A DNA stretch of 64,000 bases from Hydrogenophaga flava NBRC 102514 (lineage in GTDB: Bacteria > Pseudomonadota > Gammaproteobacteria > Burkholderiales > Burkholderiaceae_C): assembly GCF_001571145.1 (NCBI RefSeq), contig NZ_BCTF01000010.1, positions 1 through 64,000 on the forward strand. The letters are read 5' to 3'. Shown here one piece after another: positions 25,341 to 35,128 of this stretch. The position numbers and the translations under genes were made by a program. Every line of letters starts with the position of its first letter. Position 1 is the first letter of the stretch. The notes below the pieces were generated by a model, which was given only the letters and a program-made list of their open reading frames with translations, ran no database searches and was not told where the DNA came from.

Positions 25341-25718
25341 ATGAACACCCCGAACTACGCCGGCACCCAGATCCTCACGCTCACCGGGCTGCGCTTCGAC
25401 GCCAACCTGGGCATCCTGGAGCACGAGAAGACCAGCCCGCAGCCCATCCAGGTGGACGCCGAGCTCAACCAGGGCACCCAGCCCCTGCTGCCGCACGACG
25501 ACGACATCAGCCACGTGCTGGACTACCGCAAGGTGCGCCAGATCATCATCGACGAGTGCACCGCCGAACACGTCAACCTGCTGGAGAGCCTGATCGGCAA
25601 GCTCACGCGGCGGCTGATGCAGCTGCCCGGCGTGATCGGCGTGCGGGTGAAGATCGCCAAGCTGGAGATCTTCGAGGACTGCGAGGTCGCGATCCGGATG
25701 GAAAGCGGGCAGTGGTGA
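25341..25718 (+). CDS. folB: Dihydroneopterin aldolase
   Basis: A 125-residue enzyme of the FolB/FolX fold that cleaves dihydroneopterin to 6-hydroxymethyldihydropterin in folate synthesis. Family elements are LRFDANLGILEHEK near residue 17, DDISHVLDYRKVRQII near 52 and ESLIGKLTRRLM near 84, with the catalytic Lys likely in VRVKIAKLEIF. It forms a two-gene unit with the FolM-like reductase. FolX-type epimerase activity cannot be excluded from sequence. Confidence 0.88.
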   Translation: MNTPNYAGTQILTLTGLRFDANLGILEHEKTSPQPIQVDAELNQGTQPLLPHDDDISHVLDYRKVRQIIIDECTAEHVNLLESLIGKLTRRLMQLPGVIGVRVKIAKLEIFEDCEVAIRMESGQW

Positions 25719-25783
25719 TCAGGCCGGCGCCGCCGGTGGGGCCACCACATTGAGGCTCGCCCCCGAGCACCGGTGGGCCCAGT

Positions 25784-26218
25784 TCACAGCGCACCACTGC
25801 GCAGCGTGAGCTTCGGGGTCAACACCCTGTCCACAGAAAGTGGCAATGGCCCGAACTTGCGTTCCATCTGCGGACGCAGCCAGCACACGGCGAGAAAGCG
25901 GATCGATTCGGGTCGGCTGTTGGCGCGGAACTCGTCGAGCTTCATGCGGTGGGCGGACTCCCCGGCGTAGATCACCCTGGCCAGCCTGCGAACGTTGTTG
26001 GTCGCCGTGGTGCCGATCCATTCAAGACAGTTGCTGGGCAGCTTGTTTCCGTACGCCTTGATGATTTCGTAGCTCAGGTCGTCCAGCACGGCCACCACCA
26101 GGTTGTCCATGTCGCCCGCCAGCCGGTCCATCACCTCCTGATGCGACGCGAATCTCGACAGCTGGTCGGGAGGCCGGGTGGTGGAGCGCAGCAGCTGACG
26201 GGTTTCCATGCTCATCAT
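25784..26218 (-). CDS. Hypothetical protein, coupled to a ketopantoate-reductase-like gene
   Basis: A 144-residue soluble protein I do not recognise. It is rich in Arg and Leu, and helical segments dominate (HQEVMDRLAGDMDNLVVAVLDD and FRANSRPESIRFLAV regions). It has no signal peptide or membrane span. The upstream gene ends in TGA overlapping the ATG at 26218 (TGATG), so the two are translationally coupled; ATG codons at 26215 and 26209 are alternatives. Confidence 0.5.
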   Translation of the reverse strand: MMSMETRQLLRSTTRPPDQLSRFASHQEVMDRLAGDMDNLVVAVLDDLSYEIIKAYGNKLPSNCLEWIGTTATNNVRRLARVIYAGESAHRMKLDEFRANSRPESIRFLAVCWLRPQMERKFGPLPLSVDRVLTPKLTLRSGAL

Positions 26219-27159
26219 CAGAGGTCCCAGGCCAGCGAGGCGTCCGCGCCGTGGAAGGCCACCCGGTACAGCTCGGTGAGTTGCTCCGCCAGCCGGACCG
26301 CGCAGGGCGCGTCTTCACCCACACCGATGGCCAGGCGCATCACCTCCCCGCAGCTGGCGTCGAGCAGCAGCTCCAGCTGGGCGCCCCTGGAGGGAATGTG
26401 GCCCGCGATTTCCGCCCGCGCCGCCAGGAAATGCCGCCCGGCCAGCCAGGAGAAGGGCGCGTCGCCCATCTTCAGCAACATGGAAGCGACCCGCCAGGGC
26501 ATGCCGAGCATCGGCACCGGCTCCACGCCGGACAGCTTCAACAGGTCCAGCGTTTCTTCCCAGAGCCTGGCCAGCTCGGTCCGGCCCGAGCGGCTCCCGA
26601 GCCAGTCCTCCATCGACCGCCCCGAGACCAGCACGCACAGCGCGGCCAGCTGCAGCAGCGTCTGGCCCCATTGCACCGCCCGCATGTCCGGCCTCAGATC
26701 CACCGCGTACCCTGCCCGCTCGAAACAGCCCTGCCACAGCGCCAGGCGGCTGTTGGCGGTGAGGTACAGCAAGGGCGTCACCGGCCCGCCAGTGACCGGC
26801 GGCTGAGGGGCCACCGCGCCGGGCCGGAACACGCAGCGGATCCACTGAAGCCCGGGGGCTGCGTTCGCGGTCCATGCCAGACGCCGGATTCCGGGCAGCA
26901 GGGCGATGACCGGCGTTCCGGGCGCCACCAGACGCTCCAGCCGCTGGGCCTCACCGACCGCGCGGTCCGGGTCCACACCGAACAGCACCAGGTCCGCCGC
27001 ATCGCCAGAACGGTCCGTCGGTGACCCCATCCCGACCGTCCCACCGTCCACGCTGGCCAGAAACGTCACGGACACGCCCGCCGCCCGCAAGGCCTGTCCC
27101 ATCTGGACGGCGCCTCTCTGACGACCCACAACAAGCACGTGATTCGGGTTCAATTCCAT
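26218..27159 (-). CDS. Ketopantoate reductase-like protein lacking the cofactor motif
   Basis: A 313-residue protein with the overall plan of PanE/ApbA: an N-terminal Rossmann-like half (HVLVVGRQRGAVQMGQALRAAG, then DLVLFGVD), a linker and a helical C-terminal half (RAVQWGQTLLQLAALCVLVSG). The dinucleotide motif GxGxxG is replaced by GRQRGA, and the usual catalytic Lys-Asn region and SSMLQD segment are not recognisable. It may be a non-enzymatic or highly diverged member. It is divergent from a Crp/Fnr gene across an AT-richer 194-base gap and coupled to the hypothetical gene downstream. Confidence 0.55.
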   Translation of the reverse strand: MELNPNHVLVVGRQRGAVQMGQALRAAGVSVTFLASVDGGTVGMGSPTDRSGDAADLVLFGVDPDRAVGEAQRLERLVAPGTPVIALLPGIRRLAWTANAAPGLQWIRCVFRPGAVAPQPPVTGGPVTPLLYLTANSRLALWQGCFERAGYAVDLRPDMRAVQWGQTLLQLAALCVLVSGRSMEDWLGSRSGRTELARLWEETLDLLKLSGVEPVPMLGMPWRVASMLLKMGDAPFSWLAGRHFLAARAEIAGHIPSRGAQLELLLDASCGEVMRLAIGVGEDAPCAVRLAEQLTELYRVAFHGADASLAWDL

Positions 27160-27353
27160 TGCTGCAGGACCTCGTCATCCCGTTAGATTGACCATTCATC
27201 GCAATGAGCCTGGGGCATCGACCCATACCACCTAAGAACTACATTGCTTGACCAGTGCACCCACTTTGCCCAAGCCAACTTAGTTCGACTGTCAAACTTT
27301 GGACAATTTACGGACTATCCCGTACATGTCTTTAATTCTCTGTTCATGCTTTT

Positions 27354-28016
27354 ATGAAAACAGTCACACTCCGGCGCGCCCTCTGCGCCGACCGCTGGTT
27401 TCAGGCGTGTCCTGAAGAACTGCAGACGGCGCTCATCAGGCTCGGTCGGTCCCGACGGCTGGCGCATGGCGAGCCCCTCTTCCGCGTGGGAGACCAGGAC
27501 CAGGGGCTGTTCTGTGTGCTGCAAGGGGCTGTTCTGGTCAGCAACATCAACCAGGAAGGCAAGGTTTCTGTGCTGTCCCAGGTGGAGCCGGTGCAGTGGT
27601 TTGGCGAGATGGCCACGCTCGACCGGGGTCCACGCCATTTTTCCGCCCACGCCAACGCAGAGGCCGAGGTGCACTGCGTGGACGGCCCCGGGCTGGAAGA
27701 GTGGCTGAACGCCCACCCGCAGCACTGGCGGCACATCGGGATTCTGGCCAGCGCCAAGCTGCGCGTGGCCCTGGACGTGCTGCAGGAAGCCGCCTTTCTG
27801 TCGCTGGAGCAGCGCATCCTCAAGCGGCTCGAACGGATCGCGTCGGGCTACGGCAGCCGGGTCACGCCCCAACGGCATGTCAAGGTCCCCCAGGAAGTGA
27901 TCGCCCAGATGATGGGCATCAGCCGCCAGAGCGCCAACAAGGCGCTCAAGACCCTTGAAGAGTCGGGTTTCATCGCCAGGAACTACGGGATGGTCGAGCT
28001 GCTGACCAAGGCCTGA
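27354..28016 (+). CDS. Crp/Fnr family transcriptional regulator
   Basis: A 220-residue regulator: cyclic-nucleotide-binding-like beta roll at residues 15-125 (GEPLFRVGDQDQGLFCVLQGAV, then QWFGEMATLD), a long dimerisation helix, and a Crp-type helix-turn-helix at 175-205 (VPQEVIAQMMGISRQSANKALKTLEE). No N-terminal Cys cluster for an Fe-S centre is present, so it is not an Fnr. The effector is unknown. The upstream 194 bases are unusually AT-rich for this genome. The last 34 bases overlap the 3' end of the convergent hydrolase gene. Confidence 0.88.
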   Translation: MKTVTLRRALCADRWFQACPEELQTALIRLGRSRRLAHGEPLFRVGDQDQGLFCVLQGAVLVSNINQEGKVSVLSQVEPVQWFGEMATLDRGPRHFSAHANAEAEVHCVDGPGLEEWLNAHPQHWRHIGILASAKLRVALDVLQEAAFLSLEQRILKRLERIASGYGSRVTPQRHVKVPQEVIAQMMGISRQSANKALKTLEESGFIARNYGMVELLTKA

Positions 28017-28825
28017 AGCAGGCGGTCGAACCGCGCCGGCTGTTCCAGCTGCGGCGTGTGCCCGCAGTCGGCCAGCACCACCAGCTCCGACCCGCTAGCA
28101 AGCGTGTGCGCACGGCGCGAATGCGCCACCGGCAAAACCACATCGTGTTCGCCATGCACGATCAGCACGGGCAGACCCGGCAGTTGACGCAGGATGTCGT
28201 GCGAGCGCTGCCACACCCCGGCGTGCTGCCCGCGCAGCGAGGTGAGCCCGCGCAGCAGGGCCAGGAAATGCCGGCCGCCGCCCGGCCGCTGCACGTTGCG
28301 CTCGATCGCGGCCCGGACCTCGGGGGTGATCGCTTCAGGGCGGTGCACGATGGCCTTGATCTGCTGCGCCACCGCGCTCGGCCCTGGCTTGTTCATCAGC
28401 TCCCCCAGCAGCGGCAGCGTCATGAGCCGGAAGGCGCCGAACACCTCGGCCCCCAGGGCGGCCGAATTGGCCAGCAGCAGCGACGCCGCGCGCGCCGGCA
28501 CCTGGGCGGCCATGCGCAGGGACATGGCCGCGCCCAGTGAGTTGCCCACCAGGTGGGCCCGGTCCACGCCCAGATGATCGAGCAACCGCCAGGCCACCGC
28601 GGCCTGGCCTTCCAGACTCATGGCGTCCGCCCGCTCGTCCGACAGCCCATGGCCGGGCAGGTCCCAGGCGATCAGGCGCAGGGACTGGCCCAGCGTGTCG
28701 AACTGCCGGTGACAGAACTCCAGCGACTCGCCAATGCCGTGCGTCATCAGCACGGCAGGGCCGGCGCCCCCGCTGTCGCGGTAGCGCACCCGGGTGCCGT
28801 CGATGTGGGCGAACTGTTCAGCCAT
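27983..28825 (-). CDS. Alpha/beta hydrolase, last gene of the aromatic operon
   Basis: A 280-residue alpha/beta hydrolase with oxyanion loop MTHGIGESLEF near residue 28, nucleophile elbow VGNSLGAAMS (Ser near 96), acid in VHGEHDVVLP near 228 and His in ADCGHTPQLEQP near 255. It lies ten bases after the outer-membrane protein gene and is probably the distal gene of the operon starting at the aldehyde dehydrogenase. Such hydrolases can release aromatic alcohols or acids from esters, or cleave ring-fission products, but the substrate is not defined. Confidence 0.85.
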   Translation of the reverse strand: MAEQFAHIDGTRVRYRDSGGAGPAVLMTHGIGESLEFCHRQFDTLGQSLRLIAWDLPGHGLSDERADAMSLEGQAAVAWRLLDHLGVDRAHLVGNSLGAAMSLRMAAQVPARAASLLLANSAALGAEVFGAFRLMTLPLLGELMNKPGPSAVAQQIKAIVHRPEAITPEVRAAIERNVQRPGGGRHFLALLRGLTSLRGQHAGVWQRSHDILRQLPGLPVLIVHGEHDVVLPVAHSRRAHTLASGSELVVLADCGHTPQLEQPARFDRLLQALVSSSTIP

Positions 28826-28835
28826 GGGCGCTCCT

Positions 28836-29726
28836 TCAGAAGGGAATGGTGGTCTTGATCCAGAACGAGGTGCCCTCGGTGCGCGAGCGCACCGAGAACT
28901 CCTTGCTCAGCTTGGCGGTGATGAACCAGCCCTTGCCGCTGTCGTACTTCAGGTTCGGGCCGAGGGCGTAGGAGCGGCCCTTGTTGCCGCGAACGGTCTC
29001 GCCGTGTTGCCGGTCATCGCTCAGCTGCTGGTAGAGGTGGCCGCCCACGCCCACCACCCACCCGTTGCCCAGGCCCCAGCCCAGCGCGTAGTCGATGTTG
29101 AGTTCGGTGCCCGAGCGGTAACCCGTGTCCTTGTTGGTCCGGTTGAAGCTCATGCCGATCTTGGCGTCGGCGTTGAACCCGGCCGGGTCGATCCGGGACA
29201 CCAGATAGGCCGGTTGCAGGGCGGCGTAGTTGCGGCCGATGTTCACCGGCTTCGCGGCGTCGTACTTGCCAACCGGCAGCACCAGGTCCAGCGCCAGCAC
29301 GCTGTGCAGCTGCGGCGAGTGGTGCCAGGCCACGCCGGTGCCCAGGCTCACATCCCCGAGGCCCGAGGCCGAGTTGCTCTGCCCTGTGGCGCTGACCTTC
29401 ACGCTGACCAGCGGCAGGATGGCGTGGGCCACCACATTCCCGCCCAGCAGGGGCTGTTGCGTGGACCAGGCGATGCGCGTCGCCGCGGCGGTGGCCCGGA
29501 CCTTGAAGCCGGGCACCGGCACGGCGTTGCCCTGGCCGTCGTTGAGGCGGTCGGCGCTGTACACGTTCACGTACTCCAGCACGTAGACGCCGGGGGGCGG
29601 TGCCGCACCGGCCAGGTGGTTCTCGGCGCCGACGGGGTAGCTCGATCCGCCGCCTTCGGTGGCGAAGCTCGCCGAAGTGGCGCTCAGCAGGGCCAGGGCG
29701 GCCAGGGACAGGGTCGTCTTGTTCAT
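28836..29726 (-). CDS. Outer-membrane channel of the phenol-degradation (MetA-type) family
   Basis: A 296-residue protein with a signal peptide (TTLSLAALALLSATSASFA) and alternating beta-strand pattern throughout, ending in IKTTIPF with the C-terminal Phe typical of barrel insertion. It matches the Phenol_MetA_deg family (FadL-like beta barrels), found in aromatic-compound degradation clusters and thought to admit hydrophobic substrates. AGGAGA lies four bases before the ATG. The position inside an aryl-alcohol operon supports substrate entry as its role. Confidence 0.8.
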   Translation of the reverse strand: MNKTTLSLAALALLSATSASFATEGGGSSYPVGAENHLAGAAPPPGVYVLEYVNVYSADRLNDGQGNAVPVPGFKVRATAAATRIAWSTQQPLLGGNVVAHAILPLVSVKVSATGQSNSASGLGDVSLGTGVAWHHSPQLHSVLALDLVLPVGKYDAAKPVNIGRNYAALQPAYLVSRIDPAGFNADAKIGMSFNRTNKDTGYRSGTELNIDYALGWGLGNGWVVGVGGHLYQQLSDDRQHGETVRGNKGRSYALGPNLKYDSGKGWFITAKLSKEFSVRSRTEGTSFWIKTTIPF

Positions 29727-29775
29727 ACAGTCTCCTCTTGTGGTTGAAAGAACTCGGGTTGAAAAAAATCGGTGT

Positions 29776-30963
29776 TCAAGGTGGGCCGGCGGCCAGGGGC
29801 GGCGCCTGGATCCAGACGGGGGCGGCGATCTTCCAGAGCCCGTTGCGCCAGACGACGGGCAGGCTGGCGCGGTTGGGCGCGTGGGCCTGGGCGGGCCCCA
29901 CATGGAAGGGCATGCCCAGGAACGAGAGCGGGGTCGGCGGCAGCTCGCGCAGGGCCTGGGTGAACGAGGCGCGGGAGACGGGGCCATTGATCCCACGCGC
30001 CACACGCACGAACAGCTGCGCCGAGACATAACCGCCCTGCGACAGCGCACTCAGCGGGAGGTTGCCCTCGCGCATCACGCGCTTCCAGTCCAGCATCGCC
30101 AGCGAGGCGCTCTGCCAGGGCTCGAACTCGGCCATGGCGTGCATGCGCGCCTGGGGGTCGCGAATGGCCTTGGCCACCCGGTCGGTGTAGGCCGGGGTGA
30201 GGAAGATCCAGTCGACCTCGCCAAGGCCCTGCTTCTGCGCCTCGTCCAGCCAGCGCAGCACGGTGGGCTCGTGGCCGGTGAACACGATGGCACCGCAGCG
30301 GCGCGCCAGGCGTTCGCGGACGGCGGCGGCGAAGTCGGCGTCGGGTGCGATGAAGGCCACATCGTCCAGCGCGGCCTTGAGGGCCGGCTTGAGCCGGGCC
30401 AGCGCGCGCTGGTAGCCACTGGCCATGCCGGGCAGGTCCAGGACCGTCAGGCAGACCCGCTGCTGCTTGAGCTGCTCCACCGCATAGGCGACGGCGTTCT
30501 CCAGACCCAGGTAAGGCCCGTTGTTCATGGGCACGATGTGCGACGACGCGAAGCATTCGGGCGCCACCGAGGCTCCCTGCAGCGACACCAGGCCGGCGGC
30601 CGCGTAGGCGGCGGCGTTGACCGGGCAGTCGAACAGGCCCGAACCACCGACCAGGGCCACCACCTCGGGGTCGGCGATCAGCCGGCGCGCGGCGCTGGCC
30701 GCGGTCTGCGGGTTGGGGCCTTCGTCCAGCGACACGTATTCGATGCGCCGGCCGTTCACCCCGCCGGCGGCGTTGACGGCGTCGAAGTAGCGCCGCGCCG
30801 CCTGAGAGGACTCAGGAAAGCCCGCCTGAACGCCCAGCGCGCTCACCGCGCCCACGCGGATGGGGCGGTCGCTCTGGGCCAGCGCCACCGTGGCGCAGGC
30901 GGCAGCCAGCAGCGCGCCGGCCATCCAGCGCCAGGCCGACCGTACAGAGGGAAGCGACCGCAC
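29776..30963 (-). CDS. ABC transporter periplasmic binding protein (Leu/Ile/Val-type), second copy
   Basis: A 395-residue periplasmic binding protein of the Peripla_BP_6 type. The start is a GTG at 30963 with CGGAGA seven bases upstream, and a Sec signal peptide ends near [14 protein letters not shown]. The domain contains [20 protein letters not shown] near residue 62 and [16 protein letters not shown] near 100. It starts 12 bases after the SDR stop. It is not closely similar to the Tat-exported binding protein at 35129-36436, so one LivFGHM core may serve two ligands. Confidence 0.85.
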   Translation of the reverse strand: MRSLPSVRSAWRWMAGALLAAACATVALAQSDRPIRVGAVSALGVQAGFPESSQAARRYFDAVNAAGGVNGRRIEYVSLDEGPNPQTAASAARRLIADPEVVALVGGSGLFDCPVNAAAYAAAGLVSLQGASVAPECFASSHIVPMNNGPYLGLENAVAYAVEQLKQQRVCLTVLDLPGMASGYQRALARLKPALKAALDDVAFIAPDADFAAAVRERLARRCGAIVFTGHEPTVLRWLDEAQKQGLGEVDWIFLTPAYTDRVAKAIRDPQARMHAMAEFEPWQSASLAMLDWKRVMREGNLPLSALSQGGYVSAQLFVRVARGINGPVSRASFTQALRELPPTPLSFLGMPFHVGPAQAHAPNRASLPVVWRNGLWKIAAPVWIQAPPLAAGPP

Positions 30964-30975
30964 GCCCGTCTCCGC

Positions 30976-31740
30976 TCAGATGTAGGTGGAGGCCAGCCCG
31001 CCGTCCACCGGCAGGTTGATGCCGCTGACCCAGCGCGAGGCGTCGCTGCACAGGAAGGCGATCACCGGCGCCACCTCGTCGCTGAAGGCGGGGCGCTTCA
31101 TGCGGTGGGCGTCCTTCTCCACGCGCTCGTTGCCCAGCATCTGCACGAAGTCGCCCAGGATGGGGGTGAACACCGGGCCGGGCGCCACACAGTTCATGCG
31201 CACGTTGTGCTGCATGAAGATCGGCTGCGACTGGGTGTAGGTCCAGACGATCAGCGCTTCCTTGAAGTACTGGTAGCAGGTCTCCTGCGGCACCGGGTGC
31301 TGGTCCAGCCAGGCCTGGCCGTCGGCGAACGAGGCGGTCTGCCCCAGCGCGCGGTGCGGCTCCAGCCGGGCCGGCCACTCGGCACCCAGGATGGACGAGA
31401 TGTTGACCACGCTGCCGCCGGACATGCGGTCCAGCAGGCCCAGGGTGAGGTGGCGCAAGCCCAGGTAGTTGACCTTGGCCACCAGGTCCACCGGCGCCGT
31501 GCCCGGCACACCGGCGATGTTGCACAGCGCGTCGATGCGTTCGGGCAGCTGGGCGATAGCGGCGTCGATGGCCGCGGGTGTGGACAGGTCGGCCTTGACG
31601 AAGCCGTCCAGGGTCAGCATGGGGTCGTTGCGGTCGACGCCGATCACGCGGGCGCCCTGCAGGCGCAGCAGCTTGGCGGTGTCGCTGCCGATGCCCGAAC
31701 TGACGCCGGTGATGACGATGGTTTTGCCTTGCACGCTCAT
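30976..31740 (-). CDS. Coniferyl-alcohol dehydrogenase-like SDR
   Basis: A 254-residue short-chain dehydrogenase. The cofactor motif is [12 protein letters not shown] near residue 11, the catalytic Tyr-Lys pair is in [12 protein letters not shown] near 157, and a [12 protein letters not shown] segment follows. Several stretches ([45 protein letters not shown]) agree with the Pseudomonas coniferyl-alcohol dehydrogenase CalA as I recall it. Expected reaction: oxidation of a phenylpropenyl or benzyl alcohol to its aldehyde with NAD+. AAGGAG precedes the ATG, which overlaps the permease stop. The aldehyde would go to the dehydrogenase at 36528-38003. Confidence 0.85.
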   Translation of the reverse strand: MSVQGKTIVITGVSSGIGSDTAKLLRLQGARVIGVDRNDPMLTLDGFVKADLSTPAAIDAAIAQLPERIDALCNIAGVPGTAPVDLVAKVNYLGLRHLTLGLLDRMSGGSVVNISSILGAEWPARLEPHRALGQTASFADGQAWLDQHPVPQETCYQYFKEALIVWTYTQSQPIFMQHNVRMNCVAPGPVFTPILGDFVQMLGNERVEKDAHRMKRPAFSDEVAPVIAFLCSDASRWVSGINLPVDGGLASTYI

Positions 31741-32717
31741 GGTGTGGAACTCCTTGGGAGGTTGGGGATGGAAAGGGAGGGATCGGTGGCGGGCGTGGCG
31801 GCCTGACGGGCGCGCCAGTCGTCCCAGACGCCGGCCAGCCCGCGCGGCAGCCACAGCGCAAAGACCGCGGCCACCACGCCGATGCCGGCGAGGTACCAGG
31901 CGCCCAGGTGGCCCAGGCTTTCCTGCAGCACGAACAGCAGCAGCGCGCCGAGCAGCGGCCCCCACTGGCTGCGCAGGCCGCCGACCAGGGCCATGAAGAG
32001 CATCAGCACCGACCACTGCACGCCGAAGTTGGTGCGCGGCAGGAAGGTGATGGCCGAGGCCAGCCAGGCCACGCCGGCCAGCGCCGCGCCGAAGGACGCC
32101 AGCACATAGACCCGGCGCCGCGTGGGCGTGACGCGCACGCCCAGCGAGGCCGCCGCCTCGTCGTCTTCGCCGATGGCGCGGGTGGCGGTGCCGACCGCGC
32201 TGCGCAGCAGCCAGGCGGTGACGAGCAGCATGAGCACCAGCGAGCCCAGCGCCATCCAGAAGCCGAGGTTGCGGCGCAGCTCGGGTTCGACCGCATTGAG
32301 CGCGATCAACGAGGTCCCGGTCTCGCCCTGCACCAGCGGGTCGAGCATCACGCCGATGCGGATCACCTCGGCCACCACCCAGGTGGCGATGGCGAACTCG
32401 CCGTCCTTGAGCCGCAGCACGAAGAAGGACAGGCCCCAGGCCACCAGCGCCGCGCCCACGGCACCCGCGAACAGCGCCGGGTAGGCGGCCCAGCCGCCGT
32501 CGACCAGCCGCAAGGCGAAGTAGGCGCCGAGACCGAAGAAGGCCTGCTGGCCGACCGATACCAGCCCCGCCTGCCCCGCCAGCAGTCCCCAGGTGGACGC
32601 CAGCAGCATGAAGATGAACAACGTGGTGAGCTTGTCGATGGCATTGGCCCCCAGGAACAGGGGCAGCGCGGCCAGCGCCAGGGCGGCGGCCAGCGTCCAT
32701 GAGAATTGGTGTTTCAT
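31737..32717 (-). CDS. Branched-chain-type ABC permease (LivM-like)
   Basis: A 326-residue inner-membrane permease with 8-10 hydrophobic helices. The LivM/LivH family segments GLLAGQAGLVSVGQQAFFGLGAY (near residue 45) and GAALAGVAWLASAI (near 210) are present, with RAIGEDDEAAASLGV as the coupling region. It overlaps the LivH-like stop upstream and the SDR start downstream, each by four bases. It belongs to an importer here linked to aromatic catabolism rather than amino acids (inference from context). Confidence 0.92.
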   Translation of the reverse strand: MKHQFSWTLAAALALAALPLFLGANAIDKLTTLFIFMLLASTWGLLAGQAGLVSVGQQAFFGLGAYFALRLVDGGWAAYPALFAGAVGAALVAWGLSFFVLRLKDGEFAIATWVVAEVIRIGVMLDPLVQGETGTSLIALNAVEPELRRNLGFWMALGSLVLMLLVTAWLLRSAVGTATRAIGEDDEAAASLGVRVTPTRRRVYVLASFGAALAGVAWLASAITFLPRTNFGVQWSVLMLFMALVGGLRSQWGPLLGALLLFVLQESLGHLGAWYLAGIGVVAAVFALWLPRGLAGVWDDWRARQAATPATDPSLSIPNLPRSSTP

Positions 32718-33652
32718 GGCTGCGCCTCCAGGGTCTTGGCCACCCCCGTGGGCGCGGCCGCCGGGCGCCGCGCCACGGGCCAGACCGACAGCCCCAGGCC
32801 GTGCCGGTGCTGGCTCCACAGCCGGCCGCCCAGCACCGCCAGGAACAGCAGGTGCCCGCCCAGCTGGAATCCCTGGGGCGAGACCAGCGCTCCGAAGCTC
32901 TGTGCCAGACCCAGCAGCACGCCACCCAGCAACGTGCCCCAGAGCGAGCCGATGCCGCCGATGACCACCGCCTCGAACGCCATGATCAGCAGCAGCGGCC
33001 CGCCATAGGGTTCGATGGTGGCGCGGGTGGCCAGCATGGCGCCGGCCAGCGCCGCCAGCGCCACCGAGATGGCCGCGGCGGCGCGGTGCACGCCGGCCGC
33101 GTCCACCCCACACAGGGCGGCGGCCTCGGCGTCGGACGAGGCGGCGCGGATGGAACGGCCCAGCCGCGTCTTGTTCAGCAGCAGCTGCAGCCCGGCCAGC
33201 ACCGCCACACCCAGCACCAGGGTCAGCACCGGCAACTGGCCGACGACGACGTCGCCCGGCAGCGTCCAGCTGGCCCAGGACAGCTCACCCAGCGCATCGG
33301 CCAGCGAGCGCGACTCGGAGCCGAACAGGCCATACAGGCCGTTCTGGATCAGCGCGCCCAGGCCCATGGTCACCAGCAGCGGCAGCAGCACGCCCGAGCG
33401 CAGCGTGCGCGCCAGCACCCACTTCTGCAGCAGCATGCCGACCGCGCCCATGGCGGGCACCGTGACCAGCACCGCGAGCCAGGGCGACCAGCCCAGGCCC
33501 ACCAGCCACAGCACGCCGAAGGCGCCGGCCATGGCCAGGTCGCCATGCGTGAGGTTGATGATGCGCATGACGCCGAACATCAGCGAGAGTCCGGCCGCCA
33601 GCACGGCGTAGTAGCCCCCCAGCAGGGTGCCTTGAATGAGGGAGTCGATCAT
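32714..33652 (-). CDS. Branched-chain-type ABC permease (LivH-like)
   Basis: A 312-residue permease. The start IDSLIQGTLLGGYYAVLAAG, the INLTHGDLAMAGAF segment near residue 33 and the coupling loop RAASSDAEAAALCGVD near 195 are typical of LivH. It overlaps the genes on both sides by four bases. The C-terminal ~25 residues are an Arg/Pro/Ala-rich tail not needed by the family. It partners the LivM-like protein. Confidence 0.92.
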   Translation of the reverse strand: MIDSLIQGTLLGGYYAVLAAGLSLMFGVMRIINLTHGDLAMAGAFGVLWLVGLGWSPWLAVLVTVPAMGAVGMLLQKWVLARTLRSGVLLPLLVTMGLGALIQNGLYGLFGSESRSLADALGELSWASWTLPGDVVVGQLPVLTLVLGVAVLAGLQLLLNKTRLGRSIRAASSDAEAAALCGVDAAGVHRAAAAISVALAALAGAMLATRATIEPYGGPLLLIMAFEAVVIGGIGSLWGTLLGGVLLGLAQSFGALVSPQGFQLGGHLLFLAVLGGRLWSQHRHGLGLSVWPVARRPAAAPTGVAKTLEAQP

Positions 33653-34394
33653 GCGGCGTGCTCCATGCCGAAATAGGCGTCGGTGACGGTCTGGCGGTCG
33701 AGCCCGGCGGCGGGCGCGGCCAGCACGATGCGGCCTTCGCGCAGGCACAGCACCCGGTCGGCGAAGGCCATGGCGCGCCCCAGGTCCTGCTCGACCAGCA
33801 GCAGGGTGGTGCCGGCCTGCAGCCGCAGCTCGGCCAGGTGGGCATAGACCTCGTCCACCGCGCGCGGCGACAGGCCCAGCGAGACCTCATCGATCAGCAG
33901 CACGCGCGGGTTGGTCATCAGTGCGCGGGCGATGGCGGCGGCCTGCCGCTGGCCGCCCGAGAGCGCGCCGGCGGGCCGGTTCATCAGGGGCGCCAGCGCG
34001 GGCAGCGCCTGCACCACCCGTTCGATGGTCCAGCCGGCGCTGGGCTCGCGCCGCCCGCCGCGGTGCTCCTGGGCCAGCAGCAGGTTCTCGCGCACCGTCA
34101 TGTCGGCGAACAGGCGCCGGCCCTCGGGCACCAGGGCCAGACCCTGCTGCACCCGGCGGTGCGCCGGCAGCGCGGTCACGTCGGCGCCGGCCAGCTGGAC
34201 GCTACCCCCGCTGGCGGGGTGCACACCCGCCAGGGTGCGCAGCAGCGTGGTTTTACCGGCGCCGTTGGAACCCACCAGGGCCACCACCTCGCCGGCCTTC
34301 AACTGCAGCGAGACCTCACGCACCGCGACCAACTGGCCGTGGCCGGCGCTGAGGTGGTGAGCCTCCAGCAGCACGGGGCATGCATCGTTCTGGT

Positions 34395-34398
<4 letters not shown>
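33649..34398 (-). CDS. Branched-chain-type ABC ATPase (LivF-like)
   Basis: A 249-residue ATPase: Walker A VGSNGAGKTTLLR near residue 42, the LivF element LVPEGRRLFADMTVRENL near 90, signature LSGGQRQAAAIARALM near 145 and Walker B LLIDEVSLGLSP. It powers the importer together with the LivG-like ATPase. It overlaps the LivG-like stop and the LivH-like start by four bases each. Confidence 0.93.
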
Positions 34399-35126
<728 letters not shown>

Positions 35127-35128
35127 GT

